A stretch of 64,000 nucleotides of DNA, taken from contig OZ017767.1 of assembly GCA_963969345.1 (NCBI GenBank), positions 7,902,739 through 7,966,738 of the forward strand. The letters run 5' to 3'. The stretch comes from Turbatrix aceti (taxonomy: Eukaryota; Nematoda; Chromadorea; Rhabditida; Panagrolaimidae). Both the position numbers and the translations under genes were made by a program. This document shows positions 10,399 through 20,109 of this stretch, piece after piece (position 1 is the first letter of the stretch; each line of letters starts with the position of its first letter). The notes below the pieces were generated by a model. The model was not told where the DNA came from. It ran no database searches and saw only the letters and a program-made list of their open reading frames with translations.

Positions 10399-10401
10399 CT
10401 G
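10399..10401 (-). promoter_or_regulatory. Splice acceptor immediately upstream of a start codon (probable SL1-type site)
   Basis: The minus strand reads TTTGTAAGTTTTCAG|ATC-ATG, placing a consensus acceptor three bases before the initiation codon. This is typical of nematode spliced-leader addition, although an intron in the 5' untranslated region is not excluded. Confidence 0.5.
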
Positions 10402-10750
10402 AAAACTTACAAATGATTTACGTTTTATAGACAAATCACAAATCACACGACGATCAACAAATTGAGTCAACAACAAACAAAAAAAAGAGAGCAGAAAAGC
10501 GCCTCAAACTCGCGCATTTTTATAACTCCGTGCTGTTGGACACGTTTTGCCAAGGTACGTAATTTTGTTCGTTTTTTTTGCGATTTTTGCCAAGTTTTCT
10601 TTTTTACATCAAAATAATTTTCAAAATGGATACGGTTGCCAGAAAAACAAGTTTTTGTAATATAGTAAAAAACCAATGAATACTGTACAGGAAGTTATAA
10701 ATGTTACTTTTCTATCGTTACTTTTTTTTGTCGTTTTGGTTTGTTTTACC

Positions 10751-11645
10751 GTATTCACGGTGTGTTATTTTCGGACAAACTTGCCCGCAACGTGCGCGCG
10801 CGCACAGCTTCAGTCTGCTTCGCTTCCCAGTGAGCACGTTGCGTTTTTTTCACAGGCATTTTTTTCTTTTGTGTGTTCATCCAATCAATAGATTACAATT
10901 TTGCGATCATTTTGATACCACATGTGAAAAAAAATAATTAGTTTAGGCGGAGCGGCAAGCTCCCCAAAATTGTCTTTTTGTTTAATTGTCATGACAATCA
11001 CAGCCGAAATCGACCGTCAAATTCTCTTATAATTTTTTTATGGTATTAAAATGCCTAGAGGAACACATACGAATAATAAAAATCACCACTTATGCTTTTC
11101 CCCAATGAGATATCAATTGATTACAGATATCCCTTATAAAAAACTACGTAATCGACAGAAAAAATGCAATTTGAGGGTTCTCGCAACGACTAATTTTAAA
11201 ATTCCGTGTGAGCGCGCAGCGCGTGCGCACTCTTTTATAAGGGAAATCAGTTATCAATTGATATCTCATTGGGGAAAAGCATAAGTGGTGATTTTTATTA
11301 TTTGTATGTGTTCCTCTAGGCATTTTAATTCTATAAAAAAAAATTGGGACAATTAGACGGTCGACTTCGGCTGTAAAGATCATGACAATTTTGAAAAAAG
11401 TCAATTTTATGTAGTCTGTCGCTGAGCCCAAACTAAATATTTTTTTTCACGTGTGGTATCAAAATGATCGCAAAATTGTAATCTGTTGATCTGATGAACA
11501 CACAAAAGAAAAAAATGCCTGTGAAAAAAACGCAAAGTTATCATTTTCACCCACAGGAAAACAAAGCAGGTTGAAGCTGTGCGCGCGCGCACGTTGCAGG
11601 CAAGTTTGTCCGAAAATAAGGGGGAATAAGACACCGTGCGTATTC
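10751..11645. mobile_element. Large foldback element (about 0.9 kb inverted repeat)
   Basis: Arms at about 10751-11140 and 11233-11645 are reverse complements with scattered indels. Shared blocks include TTTTCGGACAAACTTGCC, GTGCGCGCGCGCACAGCTTC, GATTACAATTTTGCGATCAT, AAAATGCCTAGAGGAACACA and CTTTTCCCCAATGAGATATC. A spacer of about 90 bases, with its own GCGCGCAGCGCGTGCGC run, separates them. There is no open frame resembling a transposase, so it would be non-autonomous. A target-site duplication could not be fixed because the outer ends are ragged. Confidence 0.75.
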
Positions 11646-12242
11646 AGAGTTTGTCCTGCAACGATCAGTACTTTTTTTCTCGTTCTTTTTATATCTTTTA
11701 GAAGTCTCTTCTGTGTTTCAATTTTGTAATTTGATTATTTGGAGTCTTATAAAAGGGAAAAACGTACTTTTTTAGTGTTATTCGTGTGAACATTTTATTT
11801 AAAACAAAAATTGGGTCTGTAAATTTTCGACCCGACCGTGTTTTTTCTGCCTTTGATTTGCACAGTGCACTGACCCTTGAATGAACATAATTTTTGTTTT
11901 TTTCCCTATTGTCCCAACATTTTTTTCTCCCCTGGTTTTTTTTATTTTTAGCGTTTCTTTTCTTACATTTTTTAAATTTATTTTCTGTTTCTTGAATAAA
12001 GAAGCTTTCAAACAACAGTTTCTATTTACGGCGAATTATTTTTTTGCTTATTTTTGTTGCAACTTTCTTCGAGGTATTGTTTCAAGAGAGATGTCTGTCT
12101 TACCTAATTGCTTGCTTTTGTTTGTCTTTTCTGCTTAATTTTTGTCCTTTTCGTTTATTACGTCACGGGTGTTTTTTCCTTTTTTGTCTCCTTCCGGTGC
12201 TTTTTTTTTCTCTCGTTGAACGAAAATTCCATGTCTTTTTGT
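11646..12242. other. T-rich intergenic stretch 3' of the sirtuin gene
   Basis: The plus strand is dominated by T runs. No coding frame is credible; the small open frames are low-complexity. It lies between the foldback element and the sirtuin 3' end. Confidence 0.45.
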
Positions 12243-12248
12243 TTTATT
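12243..12248 (-). terminator. Poly(A) signal AATAAA for the sirtuin gene
   Basis: This is the first canonical AATAAA on the minus strand after the stop codon at 12346, about 100 bases downstream. Another lies at 12154-12159. Confidence 0.45.
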
Positions 12249-12345
12249 ACGAAACTATTATAATGTCACTATTACATGCATCGTACATTAAACACCATTA
12301 ACTGTATCCTTCGTTGTTCGTCGTTCGACGATCATTTTCTCTTTT

Positions 12346-14207
12346 TTAGTCTTTTTTACCCAAAAGCGCTTTTTGTGCCTTGTTTTGGGCGATTTTTTCA
12401 TCCAAAACCCGCCATTCATGTTGGATCATCTGTTCGAGTTCTCTTCGCCATCCCAGCAATTCTGCGAGCTCGCGAACTCCTTCGTCAGACGTTCCTTTGT
12501 GGTATACGTCCCTAAAATGTACGATTTTTAGGCCTACTAAAAAAGCAAAAAAAAACTAACCTTTTGTTCATCATTGGGATGTGGTACGTCATCATATTTC
12601 GCCCGACCGGTTCGAGGTTGAGCAGAAGACGTGGAACGTTCTTGCCGACAGCATTGACGAGACCGGCGACTGGGTGAACGACGAGCGACGTTCCCATGAT
12701 GATCAGGAGATCGCAAGAGTCAAAATCTTCTTCGACGTGCTTATAAAAACGGAACGGAAGATTTTCGCCGAAAAATACGATATCCGGCTTCACGACACCT
12801 CCTTTGCACTTGCTGCATCGAGCGACGAGTTCCGTGCTCAGGCGAAGGTGATCTGTAAGTTTTTTATCGGTGAAAATGTTTGAAAGTACGCAAATTGTTT
12901 AAAAAACCTCAAAATTTTATAAAATCAAGCGCCAAGGACCGAAAAATCACGGTTACGGTACAAAAAGCCCAAAATGCAAGCCTACAAATTTTAAAATCAA
13001 AAAAAAGCAACAAAAAAAGTACTAATCGTGATAAAACTAACTCGGAATACGGTAAAACGAACAAAAACGATATAAGAACGACACAAAAGTAACATTTTTT
13101 TACTTCATAAACGTTACTTTTGCACTGTTTTATTACTTTTTTGGAAAAACTGAAAAGAAACAATGAAAAAACCGGCCATAAAGTTTTGATCGTAATAAAA
13201 TAACTCGAAATACGGTAAAATGAACAGAAACGACAGCAAAATGTAAAAACAGAAAAGTAACATTTTTCGACGCCAAAAATGTTACTTTTGCACTGTACTT
13301 TTTTTTCTTACTTTTTTGAGCTGCCCGAGCTTTTTTTTATCCTCCAACCCCAACTCACTTTCAATCCATTCCTGATTGTACTTTTCACCACACCGCTGAC
13401 AGGTATTCGAATAATGCGATCCGTGCGCTGTTATCACCTGCTTTGGATTGGTACCAGCCAGATATTCCAAAGTATCGATGTTTTGGGTGTAAATTCTCCG
13501 AACGAGACCTTTTTCGGCGAGAAGTCGCATAAAGTAGTGCGCGGGAGTTGGCTTAGCGTCGCAGAGGAAAAGTCCTCTGGCCAGGTCAAAGAATGGCACA
13601 GGGTTGTTTCTGAATAATGAAATGTCAAAAATGAGTTCAGGTGCTTCGAGGTGATATTTTTGGAGGTTGTCGTACAGTCCGGTACCTGAAAATAGGATGA
13701 ATAGAAATTTTTTAGGCCCGGAAAACAAACCAGGAGTCCGAAAATCGGGAATTCCAGCGGAAGTTGAAATTCCAGCACCGACGAGAAAAATGACATTTTG
13801 AGGTTGTTTTCGCGATATGTAATCAGCAATTCCCTCCAAATCGTAGGTTTTTAAAATTGGTTCTGAAAATACACCCAATATACGGTTAATCCAGGTACGC
13901 AACATTTTTTTTAATCCTAATAATCACTTTTTTCTGTTGAGCGCGCGCGTTTGTGTGTTTTTTTTTTCACGTCGAGATCACGTGAAATTTGGTTGAACAA
14001 AAAAATGATTGCAAAGCAAAAATTACCTGGCTTTGACGGCGCCGCTGCACTCGGTAGAGCCTCTCTCAGGCTATCCACAAATCGTTCGTAATTTGTGGGA
14101 GCAGGATGTGGCTGGCTCTCGTCTTCTCCATTTTCATTAACATCCGGTGTTGGACGTTGTTCGCGTTCATGGACATGACCATCGTTCGGGTCGCCGGACG
14201 CAGACAT
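12346..14207 (-). CDS. SIRT2-type NAD-dependent protein deacylase (class I sirtuin)
   Basis: Five exons, 14027-14207, 13731-13862, 13359-13685, 12561-12852 and 12346-12511, join in consistent phase to 365 residues. Diagnostic motifs in order: NAD-binding [39 protein letters not shown], the catalytic His of ITAHGSHY, two zinc CxxC pairs (TCQRCGE and ARCSKCKGG), [17 protein letters not shown] and [13 protein letters not shown]. The C-terminal helix [17 protein letters not shown] matches SIRT2. The N-terminal 60 residues are acidic/Pro-rich and variable. It probably deacylates lysines on cytoplasmic and nuclear proteins. The donor at 13358 rather than 13299 gives the open, conserved reading. The third intron is about 500 bases and carries a duplicated repeat. 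Confidence 0.93.
13027..13297. repeat. Duplicated hairpin-containing repeat inside the sirtuin intron
   Basis: Two related units of about 105 bases (13027-13130 and 13191-13297) share TAACTCGGAATACGGTAAAA-type sequence and end in an AAAAGTAACATTTTT...GTTACTTTTGCACTGT hairpin. They are non-coding and lie wholly within intron 3. Confidence 0.6.
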
Positions 14208-15261
14208 AGTAACTAACAATCGTCTGTGCGGCGATACTGACTGCTGCCTGACTGAAAAAAATTCAGCTGTGCACTGAAAATTTGTAAGAAATTGATACGA
14301 TCATGCGTAAAAAAAATTCAATGCATACAGAAGTCACCAGTCGACAAAATGTATTCCAGTTAAAATTGCGTGCTGCTAATGAAAGCGTGGTTGTTGTCAA
14401 AACGTAGTATGCCGTGGCCGTAGTCGGGAAAAGAAAACGAACAATTATAATTGCAGTATATTACCTGGTTATGGACTCTATTCCAATTCCAATTGTTTGC
14501 ATCTTTTATGCATGTGCGCACGCGTTTTTCGCGTCAAGAGTTCTCGCTTTCCCCCTTTGAGCTGAAGTCTGAAGGATGTGTTATAATTTTCGGATTACTA
14601 ATGTTAGGTGCTTTACACACTGACTGGCATTAGTCTGGTTTTTTGCTCTCTGTCATGTGCTAATGTGTTGTGCACATAAAATTTGTAACGATCGGTTTTA
14701 TATGTTTCTAATAATTTTTTATTTGGTGTATATAAATACATAAAATACTTATTCCAATACCCAAAATAAAGGCGTTCAGGTCATATAGCCTTATTTGGTT
14801 TTGTGCTGCTGATCATGCTGTCCTGACCTTTGAAGCTTTGTTCAATTTTCTCGTTTTCACTTTTCCACGATTTCGGTAGCTTGTCAACGAAAAATGATCT
14901 TGCAAGGTCTTATCGCTAACATCGGGATTACATCTGATAATACTACCCCAAAAAAATGACGGCGGGTGGCGGTTGTACTTTCAGAACTACGTATATAACC
15001 ATACACGTGATGGCTTATGGCACGAGGGTTTTTTTGGTTTCTTGATACCCATTGTTTGCAAGTTATCACTGTAAAAAAATCCGGAAAGTTGTGTCGTGTC
15101 AGTCAACGAAGACTTGCTGTTGTGTGACGTTTTTGCTTTTCACAAGCGAAGCGTGAGAAATTATTTCTCGTGGGTGACACCTTTTCTTCTAGGTACTGTA
15201 AACCTTCTACATTTAAATCTTGGCTGGCTGCAAAAATTTTTTGTCTCCGAGTTTCTCCCTG
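14208..15261. other. Intergenic region between the divergent sirtuin and phospholipase D genes
   Basis: This interval must hold the promoters of both divergently transcribed genes. There is no clear TATA box or coding frame. An AATAAA occurs at about 14765 in AT-rich sequence. Confidence 0.45.
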
Positions 15262-16972
15262 ATGGATCAAAAATTCAAGACGAACAACCCTGGGTTGCCG
15301 TTTTCGGTTAAAAAGATACTGGCTGTGGCGCTGGTGATGGCCTTGCTGACGTCTGCTGTTTGGATTGCGGTTAGTTTTACATAAGGATTTTTAACATTTT
15401 TTACATAATTAACTTAATTATGTAAAACATTAATTAATATGTAAATTAATGTTTACATATTAATTAATTATACATTTAAGACATTATTAATGTATAATAT
15501 TACGTTAAAGATCTACTTCATCGCAGTTCCGCGATCAAGCTGCTCTTCTGACCCTTCAACTGCAGCTGATTCAATCGAAAATGTGCCCCAGCTCCCGGCC
15601 TGTGATTCATCCTGCGAGTAAGCAAATGTCCAGTACCTTTGAATTACTTGTCAAATCAATATTTTTAGTTTTCGAATCGTCGAAAGTATTCCTTGGAATA
15701 TGAAATTCAATTCAACCATCACAAGCAATGAGACGGGAAAAATTTTTGTTGACCTCATGGATCGTGCTACGAAGACCGTACATATCGGGGCTTACTACTT
15801 TTCACTTCTTCTAAATGATACGGGAAACGATTTCAATACAACAGATCCGTCTGAACAACCGGTTTGGTTTTTGACGCTTTGGCAATCTAATATGTATTTA
15901 CGATTATCCATGTTTGCAGGGTCTCGACTTTTACAACGCAATAATCAAAGCTGCAAAGCGAAATGTTACAATACTAATTGCCAGAAATGCAGGTGAAGAA
16001 TCCTGGGAAATCCAAAATTTAGTTGAACAAAAACTCGCTGAAGTTCGATCACTTAACTTTAAAAATTGGTTTGGAGCTGGTATTTTGCATACCAAGAGTA
16101 TTATTGTCGATGGTCAGCACTTTTACGTTGGATCTGCGAACATGGATTGGCGAAGTCTGACTCAGGTAAAGGAACTCGGTCTGGCTGCTTTTGATTGTCC
16201 CTGTCTAGCGGAGGATATTGGTCGTATTTTCGACGTCTACTGGTACATGGGCCAAAACGACGCTCAACTTCCAGCCCAGTGGCCTTCAAACTGGGGAACC
16301 CAGTACAACGCTGATCGTCCACAGACCGTATCCCTCAACGGAGTCGAAACAACAGCATTCTTCAGCGTCTCTCCCCCACAATTTCGGGCTGCAGGTCGTG
16401 CAAACGATATCGACACCATCGTTGGCGTCATCGGTGATGCCAAAACATTTGTTCATGCTGCAGTCATGGATTATGCACCGGCTACGCTGTACAACGGTGA
16501 ACATAATTACTTTTGGCCTGTTCTGGACAACGCTTTTCGTCAGGCAGCTTACAATGGAACTGTTCACGTCAAGTTGTTGATGTCAAAGTGGCAATACACG
16601 AGCGAACTCGCCTACGGATTTCTGCACTCGTTGCAAGCGTTCAACGCTTCGATTCCCGAAGGCAAAGGCTCCATCGAAGTTCGACTTTTTGAAGTCCCAC
16701 CGTATTCTATTGACATACCGTATGCTCGGGTGAATCATAACAAGTATCTGGTAACCGATAGCACGGCTTTTGTGACTACGAGTAATTGGTCAGCTGATTA
16801 TTTCATATCTACCGGCGGAATTTCACTGGTTTTGGGTGGTCCAAATGGCACGGTTCCACCATCGGTTAAAGATGTACAGGATATCTTTATGCGTGATTGG
16901 AACTCTGAGTACAGCACTCCAATCGAACAATTTTATTCCAACGGGACACGTATTACACATTCCATGACCTGA
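15262..16972 (+). CDS. PLD3/PLD4-type phospholipase D family protein (lysosomal 5'-3' exonuclease-like)
   Basis: Exons 15262-15369, 15511-15617, 15669-15861 and 15920-16972 give 486 residues. A short cytoplasmic tail precedes a signal anchor (ILAVALVMALLTSAVWIA), as in type II PLD3/4. The luminal part starts with a Cys-containing stretch and FRIVESIPWN. Both HxKxxxxD motifs are intact: HTKSIIVD, in the block GSANMDWRSLTQVKELG, and HNKYLVTD, followed by TTSNWSADYF. PLD3/4 proteins of vertebrates are glycosylated endolysosomal single-stranded nucleases; several NxS/T sites fit a luminal domain. Exon 2 was placed at the acceptor ...TTAAAG because it alone keeps the frame open into the conserved block; this acceptor lacks a C before AG. 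Identity is secure. Confidence 0.93.
15408..15505. repeat. Cluster of AT-rich palindromes in phospholipase D intron 1
   Basis: TTACATAATTAA and TTAATTATGTAA form a perfect 12-bp inverted repeat around one C. It is followed by ACATTAATTAATATGTAAAT and its near-complement. Together they could form several stable AT cruciforms within an intron of 141 bases. Confidence 0.5.
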
Positions 16973-18051
16973 CTGCTTTAAGCATAATATGCTATACATA
17001 TTTATTTTATCATTTCCCCATTTTGTTTTGTGATTTGATTGATCATACTTTGAACATTACTGTTTGTTTTTTTTGTACGCAGTTGTATGCTGGATTAAAG
17101 TGACAGATGTCAGTTGTATATGTCAGTAGCCGCTCCTATTTATGGATAAGTGTTCGCAGTGCACCGTGAAAATAATAATATGTAGGTGCATTTAACCTTT
17201 AAGAAGCTGACAATGAATTACGAAAATTAGATAACCTAAGGTACCGTAACGGAACAGAAAATGTTTTTTATGTATCAGAGATGAAGGAAAAAAAACAATC
17301 TACATATAAAAGATTACTGATATGAGCAAAAGTTATATTTTTAATCTAAATACCGATGCGGACATCTGGTATATAATGTATAATTGTAGACGATTCCAGG
17401 ACTTGTTATATATTCTATGATAAATTGTTCAATGGAATACCAACTTTTTTTTTTGCTTTTTTTTGTTCGTTCAAAGGACACCTACACAACTTTTTTTCTG
17501 CAAACAACATCGATAATGCAATCAATCAACACTAGTTTATTAAATTTTCACAATTTTGTTAGTACGGTAAATTTTTTTCGAGGTATCGTGTTTGCGGGGT
17601 TTTTTATCTCAAATTATCTACGTACGTAGAACCACATGACTTACATGTTTTTACTTCAATTTGCACCTTCTGGGATAATTACGCGAAGTTTTTTTTAAAG
17701 AATTTAAGTCAATTACCTAACTTCTGTTGTGTACGTGCAGGTATAATTGGGATACGTCGTCACGTAAATCACATTTTCTTGTTTTCTTGCAGGGTTAGTA
17801 TCTAGGTATTGCATAAGTCTTTGTTTGTTGCTTATAAGATTAAAAAAAAAGAAAGAAAAGTACGATACATCTACGTAACTGTGACTCATTTCTTTTGTGT
17901 ATTGACTGATTTGTTTTCGTTTTTCTAACCTTTAGCCATTGGCAGAAAAGGTACAGGAAATTATTATGACGTATGTTTGAATTAGATCTGTATAATTGGA
18001 TGGGATAATTGGTTTGCTGATTGATTACTGTATTTTTTGGCTTGCCAAAAA
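16973..18051. other. Intergenic stretch between convergent genes
   Basis: This separates the phospholipase D gene (plus) from the small secreted peptide gene (minus). A possible ATTAAA poly(A) signal for phospholipase D lies at 17094-17099; no canonical AATAAA is closer. I see no coding frame. Confidence 0.4.
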
Positions 18052-18057
18052 TTTATT
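18052..18057 (-). terminator. Poly(A) signal AATAAA for the small Cys-rich peptide gene
   Basis: AATAAA on the minus strand lies 79 bases beyond the stop codon at 18136. Confidence 0.45.
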
Positions 18058-18135
18058 TATTTTATGCGTGTCAATTATACAGTTACAAAAAAATTCTTTC
18101 TGAACATAGAAATAGTTTTGGAAGCAGGTGAATTC

Positions 18136-18561
18136 TTAGAGGTCCTTAGCCGAGGCCGTGGGGACGCAAAGTTTCTCGTCGTTGCAGGAGTAGTCATCGG
18201 GACATTTTCCGTCAAGACATGCTAAAAGAATTACGGTTAATGTTCATTGAATTACAAAAGTCATTCTGTTGGCATTTGCCGGTACTATGATTCCTTGTTC
18301 GTTCTGCGTACGTCATGCCATTATTGCATCAAGCGTAATTTAAAGTCATATTTTTTTTTCGATTTCGTGCCAAAAAAAGTCAAAAAGTAAACATATTTGA
18401 TTTTTGATTCAATGATGACTCGAATGAACACGCATCACGCCATCATCCATCGTAGCTTGTAATAACTTACGTCCAACGTTGGTGTCGGCTAGGACAAAGG
18501 ACAGCATGAGAGCCATGAGACAGAGGGCTAAGACAAACAATCGGCGCGCACAGGCGATCAT
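18136..18561 (-). CDS. Small secreted Cys-rich peptide, nematode CC-domain-like
   Basis: Two exons, 18471-18561 and 18136-18221, encode 58 residues. The start MIACARRLFVLALCLMALML opens a strong signal peptide ending near SFVLA; an in-frame ATG 12 codons upstream is possible but less likely. The mature peptide of about 34 residues has four Cys spaced C-x4-C-x5-C-x6-C (CLDGKCPDDYSCNDEKLC). The C-x4-CP...YxC...C arrangement resembles the nematode CC domain found singly or in arrays in secreted worm proteins. Splice sites (GGAC|GTAAGT, TTCTTTTAG|CA) are good and phases match. Role unknown. Confidence 0.72.
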
Positions 18562-19870
18562 TGCACTCCTCAGGACTGGCACAGGATCGAAATTCACGAA
18601 TCTCTGGGGATTTGGATGTCTGAAGGCTGCCTTTTATGTCTTTCGGTAAAAATCTGTGCAAATACAGCCGAATTCCCTTGGGGGGACGTGTAACACGTAG
18701 GCGAGCTCGTACTCCGCACTTTGCAACGATTTTTTTGATCCGTCTAGATTTGGGTTTATTCAGATTGACTTCTGATCAAACATGGAATTTAGGATTTTTT
18801 TGTTTCAAATTTGTACACGTCGGATTAGATAGATGTGTGACGTGTACAACAAATATTCAATATATTGCATTAGGTGATTTTTTGGAAAGTGGCTGGATAC
18901 AAAAAATTAGTTATAGTATTTTTTTGTCTAAAAAAATGTTTTTTTGAGATCAATAATATTTATAAATAAAAATTAATATACTGTAGAAAATGCAAAGTTG
19001 GTGAACTTTCAACAACCAATTGTTTTTGTTATTATGTACGTCAAACGAACACTGGTACCAGTTGGCATATCCGTCTTTATTAGGCAAAAGATTGCATTGT
19101 ATGAGTTTTTTTGTTCATTACTGTATTAACCCTATTATTATTCAACCACGATTATAATAGTACCATCTACCGAACACCTGGTACACAATGGTATATCTGG
19201 GGGCTTTTAACATTTTAATAAAATACAAGCTTACACGTCTTACGTCTTATGTACCCAGATTTACTTAGCTGATGTACAATTTTTTTGTCTAAAAAAAAAT
19301 TTTACAGTGACTTATGGCGCGTGAAGCAATGCGATTGTAGCTTATATCTCTTGCATTATGCAAACAACCAACACAAAATAATAACATCGCAAAAAATATT
19401 TATGTTCAATCAGGAAACATTTTTATTTTTAAATATACTAATATTAAACTCGCTGGCTGCATTATAATACAAATATTTATTAATCAATTAATCCTATGAG
19501 GCATAAATGAATGCTGAACGCCGTCCGGTACAGAATGCTATTGTTCTTGCACTTGGCAGCTCAGCTTAATGCGTGCAAAAAAAAAAGTGTTCGACAGGGC
19601 AAACAACAACTGATTAGGAAGTATAGCGTTCAACCATCGAAGATCATTGATAACCAACAAGTCAGGAATTTTTATACAGTGTTTTGCGCTGGTTTTCTGT
19701 AGCGCGCAACAGAATTCGATTCTACGAACTGATGCGGTTGAAATTGAACAGATGTTTTATTTTTGATGTATTGTTTTGTTTTTTTGACCTGTAATGTATC
19801 TTTTTTTTTCAATTCACAGATGCACGTCACCCATTGTCTGTGCTGCCTTCTGAATTATTCAATTCATGTT
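18562..19870. other. AT-rich intergenic stretch
   Basis: There are no paired splice sites with a coding-like frame. A short plus-strand open frame at 19511-19702 begins with a hydrophobic stretch but has no further support. Confidence 0.4.
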
Positions 19871-19876
19871 TTTATT
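19871..19876 (-). terminator. Poly(A) signal AATAAA for the TTBK/CK1-like kinase gene
   Basis: AATAAA on the minus strand is about 235 bases downstream of the kinase stop codon at 20110. Confidence 0.35.
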
Positions 19877-20109
19877 ATTTTTTCAATTTTCATGTTGCAC
19901 CCTTATTTTGGGTAATTCAATAATTCGGTAACCAAAAAACAAGTAATAAAAAGCACCAAGAGTGACTAAAAGTACATGCATGATGACATGTACCGTACCC
20001 ACATCAGGAAATCTGCAAAATGTTGTTTTTCGGTTTGCCGTAAACAATTGTATTACCAATTCCATCAAACGCCTACAAATTTATGCAAACAAAGGTTCAA
20101 AAGTCACTA

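Noticed and set aside
13299..13358. Alternative, later donor for sirtuin exon 3 (frame continuing [16 protein letters not shown])
   Set aside because: Its phase leads to an immediate stop in the next exon, whereas the donor at 13358 joins cleanly to the second zinc CxxC and the conserved [10 protein letters not shown] block.
19511..19702. Plus-strand frame starting MLNAVRYRMLLFLHLAAQ, possibly a signal peptide
   Set aside because: No downstream exon, no cysteine pattern and a poly-A-coded Lys run; too short to support.
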